Positions 8,972 to 16,724 of a DNA stretch of 64,000 nucleotides are shown in pieces. The position numbers and the translations under genes are program-made. Under the pieces are notes generated by a model. That model worked only from the letters and a program-made list of their open reading frames with translations. It ran no database searches and was not told where the DNA came from. Location of the stretch: assembly GCA_016791385.1 (NCBI GenBank), contig JAEUMR010000010.1:19822-83821 (forward strand), read 5' to 3'. Within the stretch, counting starts at the first letter, position 1. The number at the start of each line of letters is the position of its first letter. This DNA comes from Hyphomonadaceae bacterium (GTDB lineage: Bacteria > Pseudomonadota > Alphaproteobacteria > Caulobacterales > Aquidulcibacteraceae).

Positions 8972-10540
8972 TCAGGCCGCCCGGGCGGCTTCCTCAACGG
9001 CGGAGAAGAATGCGGGCAAGCACGCCCGTTGCGCGTCGGGCATGAACTCGAAGTTGCGCCCGCGGTCGATGATTTCCCAGAAATCCTTACTCCCGACGTT
9101 CTCCAGCTGCCGCCGGATCATCTGCAAGCGCTCGGCCGGCTCTTCGCGCATGTCGTAGGCGATGGATCGGGCGCGATCCTCTTGGCCAGTCGAGAGATAG
9201 TACGCGGCAAGCTTCACTTGCGCCTTGCGAACACCCAGCAGCGCCTTTTCCTGCTCGCGCACGAACGGAGCGCGATCCAGCTCCAAGAACTCACGCAAGA
9301 TCTCGCTCTCAGCGGGAGAGGATAGCTCGTTGGCCAGCTGCGCCAATGCCGACAAGTCGTAGGCGACCGTCTCGGTAACGAAGGTCAGCTCCGTCTCGAA
9401 GCTCAGCAACCCATAATATTTCATGTGCTTGACTGCATCGACTGCCGCCTTTGTCCGGCCCTGCTGCAGCATCGCTTCGCCGAGTTTCCGGTACTGGTTG
9501 AGGACGTTATAGGCGGTGCGCACATCACGCGCGTTCAGGGTCGCGCGCATGTAGGAATTGAAGAAGCGGAAGACGAGGTCGATGAGTTCGGTGTCGTTAA
9601 CCCGCGCCGCCGCATCGCCAATGTATCGTGTGTCGATGGCGATCACATAAGCGACGTCGCGCATCGAACTCAGCGCTTCATTGTAGATGCTGAGATACTG
9701 GCGCATCACCTTCCATTCGACCCAGGTCCGGCGCGCCTCCAGATCACCGAGCGATTCCGCGTCCATGGCGACGAAGTCCGGATTTTGGCGGATCGCCGGA
9801 CCGATGGAGAACCACGCCCCATTGGCGTGTTGCTTCACATCGAGGTAGGCGATCGCAAAGTCCTTCAACGCATCGGCCGAGGCGCTGGCGATGATTTTGT
9901 CTTTTCCCGAGATCGAGTTGTTGGCGATGTCCGTCAGCTCTTCGAGCGCGAACAGCATCTCCGCCTGCGCCCCGAAGCACTCCGCCTGATCCTGGCCGTG
10001 CGCGCCCTTGTTGGCGGTCCGCACTGCATCTTCATGGATGTGACGGACCAGATTTTGCGGAGCCAAAAACCAGAACACGTAGCCGAAATAGGGCATGGTG
10101 ATGATCAGGCCGCCCATCGTCAGCGACAGCATCACCAGAAGCGTGATGCGCGGCACGAACTCTGAATGACCCGCCGCCGCCAGCCACACGCTGGTGGCGC
10201 TCGCGATCACGTAATAGGCGGCGACATAGATATTCAGGCGGTCGCGCAAAAACATGCGCGCCACACCCGTGTAGCGTTCAGACGAGAGCTGAACGATGAT
10301 GCTGACGACGGTGATGACGATGCCGAACACGGCGGCATTGACACCGACGAGCGTCGATAGCGCATTGCTGCTCGATCCGGGATCGAAGTTGAAATAGAGC
10401 GCTATCGGCCCTGCGCCGGGCTGCCGCGACAAGTAAAAGTCGGCGCAGTAGAAGCCCCAGAACACCGCCAGCGCGGCCCAGGCCAAGATCGCCGCCTGAA
10501 AAGCGAAGCGGCGATAGGAATCGCGGTCAAGATTGTTCAT
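8972..10540 (-). CDS. DUF2254 family membrane protein
   Basis: A protein of about 522 residues with four transmembrane helices in the first 170 residues, including the family-typical stretches FDPGSSSNALSTLVG, VVSIIVQLSSERYTG and MPYFGYVF. A long soluble, helix-rich C-terminal region follows. DUF2254 proteins are predicted inner-membrane proteins of unknown function. Two starts are possible, ATG 10585 and ATG 10540; neither has a convincing ribosome site, and 10540 begins closer to the first helix with a typical charged leader. The next gene downstream is the single-helix protein at 8892. Confidence 0.8.
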   Translation of the reverse strand: MNNLDRDSYRRFAFQAAILAWAALAVFWGFYCADFYLSRQPGAGPIALYFNFDPGSSSNALSTLVGVNAAVFGIVITVVSIIVQLSSERYTGVARMFLRDRLNIYVAAYYVIASATSVWLAAAGHSEFVPRITLLVMLSLTMGGLIITMPYFGYVFWFLAPQNLVRHIHEDAVRTANKGAHGQDQAECFGAQAEMLFALEELTDIANNSISGKDKIIASASADALKDFAIAYLDVKQHANGAWFSIGPAIRQNPDFVAMDAESLGDLEARRTWVEWKVMRQYLSIYNEALSSMRDVAYVIAIDTRYIGDAAARVNDTELIDLVFRFFNSYMRATLNARDVRTAYNVLNQYRKLGEAMLQQGRTKAAVDAVKHMKYYGLLSFETELTFVTETVAYDLSALAQLANELSSPAESEILREFLELDRAPFVREQEKALLGVRKAQVKLAAYYLSTGQEDRARSIAYDMREEPAERLQMIRRQLENVGSKDFWEIIDRGRNFEFMPDAQRACLPAFFSAVEEAARAA

Positions 10541-10610
10541 GCGCGCGCGAGAGCCCGCGGCCAATTGAAAGGCCCGGCCCGGCATGTTCGCGCCGGGCCG
10601 GACAGGAACA

Positions 10611-10985
10611 TCAGATGCTCTCGAGCCGTGATGTCACGATGCCGCCGATGATCACCGCCGCGTAGCAAGCGAACATCAACGACGCGAATTGCGGTCCCAA
10701 GCTCGGGTCGAGGTTTGGGAAGACGTTTGTGAAGCTGTTGATTTCGTAGATGCCGACGATCAAGCCGGGCACCGCCATGATGGAAGCCGCTTCAGCGCGG
10801 TCAGTCGGCGCAACCTTCATCAGCTTCAGGCAGACATAGGTGACGAGCAGCATCGCCACCGGCAAGATCATAAACAGCCACGACACGCCCGAGCCCGCCG
10901 TAAGCACGCTCTCGCCAGCGAAGCGGAACGCCACGGCGATGGCGATCCAAATTACAAATCCAACGATCATCCAGCGAACGATCAT
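10611..10985 (-). CDS. Small four-helix membrane protein, DUF5367-like
   Basis: A 124-residue protein consisting almost entirely of four hydrophobic helices (starting WMIVGFVIWIAIAVAFRF). A conserved-looking short polar segment, FPNLDPSLGPQFASLMFACYAAV, precedes the last helix. The layout resembles the DUF5367 family, which has no known function. GGGGAGGACTTC directly precedes the ATG, giving a strong start. It lies 70 bp upstream of the DUF2254 gene on the same strand and may share a transcript with it. Confidence 0.75.
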   Translation of the reverse strand: MIVRWMIVGFVIWIAIAVAFRFAGESVLTAGSGVSWLFMILPVAMLLVTYVCLKLMKVAPTDRAEAASIMAVPGLIVGIYEINSFTNVFPNLDPSLGPQFASLMFACYAAVIIGGIVTSRLESI

Positions 10986-11180
10986 GAAGTCCTCCCCTCA
11001 CAGCCCGCAGCAACGGGCATTCGATGGTCAAACGTTACAGGCATCTCATATTGGCGCCAATCGGCTCGTCGGGCCGCTCGGGCCAGCGCGTGCGAAAGCG
11101 CTACCTCGTGCCTGCAGACGGCTCCGTGCTGCGCAAACAGCAAGCAGCCCATCAAGGGGCGTGGCCCGAGATCATCTTCA

Positions 11181-11200
11181 CGCACTCGTTAGTGAGTATT
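11181..11200. promoter_or_regulatory. Putative operator upstream of the MFS-esterase operon (copy 1)
   Basis: CGCACTCGTTAGTGAGTATT matches the element at 18951-18970 in 14 of 17 core positions (CAC-N-CGTTAG-Y-GA-R-TAT). It carries the inverted arms ACTC and GAGT. Both copies sit just upstream of a TTGAC -35-like hexamer, but the two promoters run in opposite directions. The box is therefore more likely a regulator site than part of the core promoter. The TetR-family gene at 14333 is the natural candidate regulator (inference). Confidence 0.5.
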
Positions 11201-11227
11201 GACGACGTGCTAGCGATGGCCCCATGA
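11199..11227 (+). promoter_or_regulatory. Candidate promoter of the MFS-esterase operon
   Basis: TTGACG (11199-11204) is separated by 17 bases from CCATGA (11222-11227). The -35 is good and the -10 poor, as is usual in GC-rich alphaproteobacteria. It overlaps the end of the 20-bp box at 11181. The remaining non-coding stretch 10986-11338 holds nothing else I can support; two short frames in it have no coding character. Confidence 0.35.
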
Positions 11228-11338
11228 TGAGTTCAAGCTCGGCCACCAAGACCGGCTCGCCATGGGAGGGATGAGTGCCCCGATACGCAGCGGCCGCATG
11301 CGCGGCCGATGAGGCAGCGTGCGCGCTTGCGGTGCGCC

Positions 11339-12667
11339 ATGGCTGACGAAGCGCGCGGCGCTCCCCTCACGCAGAGCATGACCGGCAGTCCGGGTACAGC
11401 GCGCCCTCGCGCAGGCTTGGTGCTCGCCGTGCTCTGCTTTGTCTATGTGCTCAACTTCCTCGATCGTCAGCTGCTGTCGATCTTGGCCAAGCCGATCCAA
11501 GACAGCCTGCATGTCACCGACAGCCAGTTGGGTCTGATCGGCGGGCTCTACTTCGCTTTCTTCTACTGCTTCATCGCTATCCCTGTCGGCTGGCTTGCGG
11601 ATAAGACCAATCGCGTCGCCGTGCTGTCGGCCGCGTGCGCGATCTGGAGCGCGGCGACAATGGCCTGCGGCCTGGCGCGCACGTATCCCCAGCTTGTGAT
11701 CGCGCGTATGACTGTCGGCTTCGGTGAAGCCGGCGGCGTACCGCCGTCTTACGCAATCATCTCCGACTATTTCCCACCGGGCAGGCGCGGCACGGCGCTG
11801 AGCATCTTCAATCTCGGGCCACCCATTGGCGCAGCGCTCGGCATCGCCTTCGGCGCCTCGATCGCCGCTGCCTTCAGCTGGCGTGACGCGTTCATCGTGC
11901 TCGGCGGCGTCGGCCTGCTGGCGGCGCTGGTTGTGATCCTCGTCGTGCGTGAGCCTCCGCGCGGCGGCATGGACGGCCAGGCGGCGCAAGAAGCCACGCA
12001 CAAGGCGGGTTTCTGGCCTACGCTGGTGATGTTTTTTTCCCGGCCTTCATTGGTGCTGGCGGGCCTCGGCGGCGGCGCGGCGCAATTTATCACCTATGGC
12101 GTCGGCAATTTCACCACGCTGTTTTTGATGCGGGAAAAGGGCATGACGCTCGAACAGGTCGCGCTCTATTATTCGCTTGTAGTTGGCCTGGGCATGGGCG
12201 CAGGCATCATCGCCTCAGGCTGGGTCATCGACCGCTTCGCGCGCCGCTGGAAGCAAGCCTACGCGCTAGCGCCAGCCATCTCGCTCGCGTTGGCGATCCC
12301 CTTCTACCTCGCCTTCGTCTGGGCCCCGACCTGGCAGCTTGGCGTGCTGTTCGCAATCGGGCCAACGTTTCTCAACTACTTCTATCTCTCCTCCGCCGTC
12401 ACGCTCGTGCAGGAGGAGGTCCGTCCGGATCAACGGGTGATGTCAGGCGCGCTGTTGCTGCTGGTGATGAATTTCATCGGCCTTGGCCTTGGCCCCACCT
12501 ATGTCGGCGCCGCCAGCGATTATTTCCGCGCCACCCATCCGGACAATTCCCTGCAGGTGGCGCTTTACACGATGACGCCGTTTTATGTCGTCGCCATCGT
12601 CTTGTTTCTCTGGCTTGCGCGCGTGCTGCGCCAGGAAGAGCGCCGCGCCAAGGAGGCCGCGCCATGA
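11339..12667 (+). CDS. Major facilitator superfamily transporter
   Basis: A 442-residue transporter with 12 predicted helices. FVYVLNFLDRQLLSILAKPIQ in helix 1, GWLADKTNRVAVL in loop 2-3 (the MFS motif A region) and GEAGGVPPSYAIISDYFPPGRRG in helix 4-5 match the spinster-like/hexuronate-type MFS proteins common in sphingomonads and Caulobacterales. These often import aromatic or other organic acids. ATG 11339 is preferred to the in-frame ATG at 11309 because it gives a normal-length cytoplasmic leader. Its last codon overlaps the start of the carboxylesterase gene (ATGA), so the two are one operon. Confidence 0.88.
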   Translation: MADEARGAPLTQSMTGSPGTARPRAGLVLAVLCFVYVLNFLDRQLLSILAKPIQDSLHVTDSQLGLIGGLYFAFFYCFIAIPVGWLADKTNRVAVLSAACAIWSAATMACGLARTYPQLVIARMTVGFGEAGGVPPSYAIISDYFPPGRRGTALSIFNLGPPIGAALGIAFGASIAAAFSWRDAFIVLGGVGLLAALVVILVVREPPRGGMDGQAAQEATHKAGFWPTLVMFFSRPSLVLAGLGGGAAQFITYGVGNFTTLFLMREKGMTLEQVALYYSLVVGLGMGAGIIASGWVIDRFARRWKQAYALAPAISLALAIPFYLAFVWAPTWQLGVLFAIGPTFLNYFYLSSAVTLVQEEVRPDQRVMSGALLLLVMNFIGLGLGPTYVGAASDYFRATHPDNSLQVALYTMTPFYVVAIVLFLWLARVLRQEERRAKEAAP

Positions 12668-14319
12668 AGCTGCTCAGCACCTTCGTCTTCGTCGCTGTGC
12701 TCGCCACAGCCTCCGCCGCTTGTGCGCAAACCGGTTCACGCATGCCCGACTCCGCCGCCCCTGTCGTCGAAGCGCCCGCGGGCCCCGTGCAGGGGCGGCT
12801 TCAGGACGGCATCCGCGTCTTCAAGGGCATCCCTTACGCACAACCTCCTGTCGGCCCGCTGCGCTGGCGCCCGACCCAGCCGGCGCCTGATTGGCGTGAG
12901 CTGCGCCAGGCGAGCGAATACGGCCCCGCTTGTCCGCAACCGGTTGCGCGCACGCGCGGCATCTATGCCCAGGACCTGGGCGCGCAGAGCGAAGACTGCC
13001 TCACGCTCAACGTCTGGACGCCTGCCAACGCGCACAACGCGCCCGTGCTCGTCTGGATTCATGGCGGAGCGCTTGTGGCGGGGGCGAGCAAAGAGCCGCT
13101 CTACGACGGCGCCCGGCTCGCAGCAGAAGGCATCATCGTTGTCAGCATCAATTATCGCCTCGGCGTGCTCGGCTATCTCGCCCATCCCGAGCTGAGCGCG
13201 GAGTCGGCGCAACACGTCTCCGGCAATTACGGCCTGCTCGACCAGATCGAAGCGCTGCGTTGGGTTCAGCGCAATATTGGCGCTTTCGGCGGCGACGCGG
13301 CGAACGTAACGATCGCCGGGGAGTCCGCTGGCGGGCTCAGCGTCATGTACCTGATGACGTCACCGCCTGCACGCGGCCTGTTCGCGCGCGCGATTGCGCA
13401 GAGCGCCTACATGATCTCGATGCCGGAATTGCGCGAGGCCCGGCACGGGCACGAAGCGGCCGAGACGACCGGCCTTCGGCTGGCGCAAAGGCTGAACGCG
13501 GCCAACATCGCCGCACTTCGCCAGATGGACGCTGATGATCTGGTCAATGGCGCCACGGCAGCCGGCTACTCCGCCCTCGGCACGGTCGACGTCCAGATTC
13601 TGCCCGGCCAGCTTGTCGACGTGTTCGACCACGGCGAGCAAGCGCCGGTTCCAATCCTTGCCGGCTTCAACAGCGGCGAAATCCGTTCGCTGACAATCCT
13701 CATCCCCGAACCGCCGGCAAGCCGCGACACCTACGAGCGTACGATCCGCGAGCGCTATCTCGATCTCAGCGATGTGTTCCTGCGTCTCTACCCGAGCGGC
13801 AACATCCGCGAGAGCATGCTCGCGACCACACGCGACGCGATGTATGGCTGGACCGCCGAGCGTTTGGTCCGCAGCCAGACCGCGCAAGGCGCACAATCCT
13901 ACCTCTATCTCTTCGATCACGGCTATCCGGCAGCGGACGAGGCGCAATTGCATGCGTTTCACGGCAGCGAGCTGCCATACATGTTCGGCAACATGCAGCG
14001 CACGCCGCCATATTGGCCCGCGATTCCTTCCACCAATCGCGAACGGCGCCTTGCCGATGCAATGGTGCGCTATTGGGCCAGTTTTGCACGTGACGGACGC
14101 CCGCGAGCAGCGAACATGCCTGAATGGGCCGCCTATGGACCCGGCGCTGCGTTCATACATTTCTCCGACACGCCGCAGCTGTCGCAGCGCATGATGCCCG
14201 GCATGTTCGCGCTGCACGAAATCGCGACGTGCCGCCGGCGCGCCGCCGGCGATCAGCAATGGTTCTGGAATGTCGGCATCATTTCCCCGGCGCTGACGCG
14301 CCAGGAAGGTTGCCCCTGA
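12664..14319 (+). CDS. Secreted type-B carboxylesterase
   Basis: A 551-residue alpha/beta hydrolase of the carboxylesterase/PnbA family with an N-terminal signal peptide (ending near ASAACAQ). GESAGG holds the nucleophile Ser221. NYRLGVLGYLAHPE and EDCLTLNVWTP are family blocks, FNSGEIRS carries the acid residue and FHGSELPYMFGN the catalytic His. The predicted periplasmic or surface location suits hydrolysis of esters before uptake. It is coupled to the MFS transporter gene by an ATGA overlap and faces the TetR gene 13 bp away. With the nearby acyl-CoA synthetase this suggests an ester whose acid moiety is activated to a CoA thioester. Confidence 0.88.
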   Translation: MKLLSTFVFVAVLATASAACAQTGSRMPDSAAPVVEAPAGPVQGRLQDGIRVFKGIPYAQPPVGPLRWRPTQPAPDWRELRQASEYGPACPQPVARTRGIYAQDLGAQSEDCLTLNVWTPANAHNAPVLVWIHGGALVAGASKEPLYDGARLAAEGIIVVSINYRLGVLGYLAHPELSAESAQHVSGNYGLLDQIEALRWVQRNIGAFGGDAANVTIAGESAGGLSVMYLMTSPPARGLFARAIAQSAYMISMPELREARHGHEAAETTGLRLAQRLNAANIAALRQMDADDLVNGATAAGYSALGTVDVQILPGQLVDVFDHGEQAPVPILAGFNSGEIRSLTILIPEPPASRDTYERTIRERYLDLSDVFLRLYPSGNIRESMLATTRDAMYGWTAERLVRSQTAQGAQSYLYLFDHGYPAADEAQLHAFHGSELPYMFGNMQRTPPYWPAIPSTNRERRLADAMVRYWASFARDGRPRAANMPEWAAYGPGAAFIHFSDTPQLSQRMMPGMFALHEIATCRRRAAGDQQWFWNVGIISPALTRQEGCP

Positions 14320-14340
14320 CCGCAGCGTCGCGTCAGGCTT
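14315..14340. terminator. Short hairpin between convergent esterase and TetR genes
   Basis: CCTGAC (14315-14320) and GTCAGG (14332-14337) pair across an 11-nt loop and are followed by CTTTC on the plus strand. The stem overlaps the esterase stop codon. It lacks a proper T-tract, so it is only a weak candidate transcription terminator. Confidence 0.3.
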
Positions 14341-15046
14341 TCAGCGCCAGAAAACCTGCCGCCATGAACTTGGCGATGCGCTTCTTGACGGCAGGAAAAT
14401 CATCCGAGCGGCAGATCCCGCCGGACAAGCGATCAATCCGGCCGGTGCGCGCGAGCGTGTTCATCAGCGCGCCGGTGACGAAGTGGTAGCCCCAGAAAAT
14501 GTCCTCGTCCGAATAGTCCGGCAACGCCTTCTTGAGGATGCTGACGAGCTTCAGAACCACGGGATCGAAATACTCATCCATGAGCTTGGCGCCCTCAGGC
14601 GTGTTGCTCACCCGGGCGCAGAAGGAGGCGTAATTCATCCAAAGCTCGCCGCCCTCATAATAGAGATCGAGGTCGGTATCCAAGAAGGCGTGTAGCGCCC
14701 CTTCGACGGTGGGGCGCTTGCCCGCGGCCGCTTCGTATTCTTCAAGCGCACGCATACGTCTGCCGCTGGTGACGCTGGCGCGCCGCGCGAACACCGCTTC
14801 GAACAGGTTGTTCTTGTCCTTGAAATAGTAGTGCAGCAGCGTCGTGTGGATACCCACGCGTTCGGCGACGTCGCGCAGGGTCACGCCGTAAAGGCCGTGC
14901 TTGGAGAACAGGTACTCGGCGGCGTCCAGAATCTGCTCGAGGCTCTCGGCCCGCTGCTCAGCCTTGGTGCGCGGGCGGCGTTTGTCCGCTGCACGCTTCG
15001 CCTTCGAACCGGCTGCCTTTGAATCGGCAGAGACCCGCTTCGTCAC
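14333..15046 (-). CDS. TetR/AcrR family transcriptional regulator
   Basis: About 237 residues. After a basic, Lys/Arg-rich leader the DNA-binding domain reads LFSKHGLYGVTLRDVAERVG, then HTTLLHYYFKDKNNLFEAVF, a canonical TetR helix-turn-helix. The C-terminal half is the ligand and dimer domain. GTG 15046 overlaps the acyl-CoA synthetase stop as GTGA and is preferred; TTG 15055 is an alternative. It is the last gene of the TonB receptor-ligase-TetR array. I infer that it binds the two similar boxes at 11181 and 18951 and responds to a substrate or CoA ester of this pathway. Confidence 0.87.
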   Translation of the reverse strand: MTKRVSADSKAAGSKAKRAADKRRPRTKAEQRAESLEQILDAAEYLFSKHGLYGVTLRDVAERVGIHTTLLHYYFKDKNNLFEAVFARRASVTSGRRMRALEEYEAAAGKRPTVEGALHAFLDTDLDLYYEGGELWMNYASFCARVSNTPEGAKLMDEYFDPVVLKLVSILKKALPDYSDEDIFWGYHFVTGALMNTLARTGRIDRLSGGICRSDDFPAVKKRIAKFMAAGFLALKA

Positions 15047-16653
15047 ACCCGCCAACGGCTTGCCCCTTGAGCTGCGAACCTGTCCTTTGCGTAGTCAGCG
15101 CGCAGCTTGATCTTGTCAATCTTACCTGTCGCCGCGAGCGGCATTGTTTCGATCTGTTCAACGTCGTCGGGAATCCACCAATCCGCGACCTTGCCGCGGA
15201 GGGACGCCAGCAATGACTGCGTATCCACCGCCTGCCCCTGCCGTGGCTCGACGATCAACACCGGCCGCTCGCCCCACTTCTCATCCTCCCGGCCAATGAC
15301 CGCCACCAGCCCGACAGCGGGATGGCGGCCGACAATCTCTTCGATCTCAGCCGGATTGATCCATTCGCCGCCAGATTTGATCAGGTCCTTCGACCGGCCG
15401 CAGATGCTGAGAGTGCCGTCATCGCCGATCAAGGCGAGATCGCCGGTATCAAAATACCCTTCGGCGTCGAGTGCATCGGCGTCGGCGTTGAAATAACAGT
15501 CGACGACGCTTGCGCCTTTCACTTTCAGACGCCCCATCACGCCCCTTTGCTGAGGAAGAGTCACCCCTTCGGCATCCGTAAGTTTGAGATCGAGGCCCAT
15601 CGGCGCGCGTCCTGCCCCGCGCTCGGCGGACGGCGCTGCGCGCGGAGACTCTACCGTGCCCAGCGGGGAAAGCTCGGTCATGCCCCAGCTGGTCTGCACG
15701 CGCGCGGCAAAGCGCGATTCCATTCGCTCGATCAGCGCGTCAGGGCATTTCGAACCGCCGATGATGACGCGCTCAAGCGCGGGCAGATCGGAATCCGAGG
15801 CGTCGAGATGATCGAGTACGCCGAGCCACACCGTTTGCACTCCGACGGCCACCGTCACGCCTTCCTCGCGCATCAGCCGCGCTAAGCTGGCGCCATCGGC
15901 ATTACGGCCTGGCAGCACCAGCTTCGCACCCACGGCGGGAGCGGCGAAGGGCAAGCCCCAACCGTTGGCGTGAAACATCGGCACCGCGACGAGAACAGCG
16001 TCGCTTCCTGTCAGCGCAAACGCATCCGCCTGCAGCGCCCGCAAAGTGTGCAGGTAGTTCGAACGGTGTGTGTAGAGCACGCCCTTGGGCTTGCCGGTCG
16101 TGCCAGATGTGTAGCACAGGCCAGCCGGCGCATCCTCGGCGAAGGCTCCCCAGCCCACCGGTGCGCCGGATTCTGCGAGAAGCGCCTCGTGTCGCCATGT
16201 CCGCGGCCTCTGGAACGCAAACGAAGGCGCCAAATCTCCGTCCATCACGATCAGGTTTTCAAGCATGGGACAGAGCGCCACGAGCTGCGCGGCGAGCGGC
16301 GCCAGATTGCTAGAAAACGCCAATGCGCGCTCGCCAGCCTCGTTGATCATGGCCGCGAGCTGGGTTGCGGTCAGCCGCGGATTGAGCGTGTGGCAGACGA
16401 GCCCCGCTCCCATCGCCGCATAATACATCTCGAAATGATGTTGCGTATTCCAGGCCAGCGTTCCCACGCGATCGCCAACTTTGAGCCCCAGCGACACCAG
16501 CGCCCCCGAGAGCCCGTTCGCACGCTCTCTGAGCGCCGCATAGCCGATGCGGGTTACAGCGCCATCCTCGTCAACGCTGACCACCTCACGATCCGGCGAC
16601 CACTTGGCGGCGTGCTCCAAGAATTTGTCGACGGTGAGCGCGTAGGCCTGCAT
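15043..16653 (-). CDS. Acyl-CoA synthetase (AMP-forming, FadD/long-chain type)
   Basis: A 536-residue adenylate-forming enzyme. YTSGTTGKPKGVLYTH is the phosphate-binding P-loop motif, SWGMTELSPLG the adenine-binding A5 motif, and GYFDTGDLALIGDDG and GRSKDLIKSGGEWI the hinge region. LAATGKIDKIKLR carries the catalytic C-terminal lysine. It activates a carboxylic acid with ATP and CoA. The first 60 residues match medium/long-chain or aryl-acid ligases, but substrate length cannot be read. It follows the TonB receptor gene by 71 bp and overlaps the TetR start, giving a transport-activation-regulation array. Confidence 0.9.
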   Translation of the reverse strand: MQAYALTVDKFLEHAAKWSPDREVVSVDEDGAVTRIGYAALRERANGLSGALVSLGLKVGDRVGTLAWNTQHHFEMYYAAMGAGLVCHTLNPRLTATQLAAMINEAGERALAFSSNLAPLAAQLVALCPMLENLIVMDGDLAPSFAFQRPRTWRHEALLAESGAPVGWGAFAEDAPAGLCYTSGTTGKPKGVLYTHRSNYLHTLRALQADAFALTGSDAVLVAVPMFHANGWGLPFAAPAVGAKLVLPGRNADGASLARLMREEGVTVAVGVQTVWLGVLDHLDASDSDLPALERVIIGGSKCPDALIERMESRFAARVQTSWGMTELSPLGTVESPRAAPSAERGAGRAPMGLDLKLTDAEGVTLPQQRGVMGRLKVKGASVVDCYFNADADALDAEGYFDTGDLALIGDDGTLSICGRSKDLIKSGGEWINPAEIEEIVGRHPAVGLVAVIGREDEKWGERPVLIVEPRQGQAVDTQSLLASLRGKVADWWIPDDVEQIETMPLAATGKIDKIKLRADYAKDRFAAQGASRWRV

Positions 16654-16724
16654 GCAATGGGGGCTTCAGAGAAAATGCGGCCGCCGGCTGGAGTCAGCAC
16701 GGCGGCCGGAGGGAGGATCGGGGT

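Noticed and set aside
10986-11338. Short opposing frames (11024-11227 plus, 10982-11185 minus) in the gap before the MFS gene
   Set aside because: Neither has a ribosome site, family-like sequence or coding-type third-position bias; the region is better read as promoter and operator.
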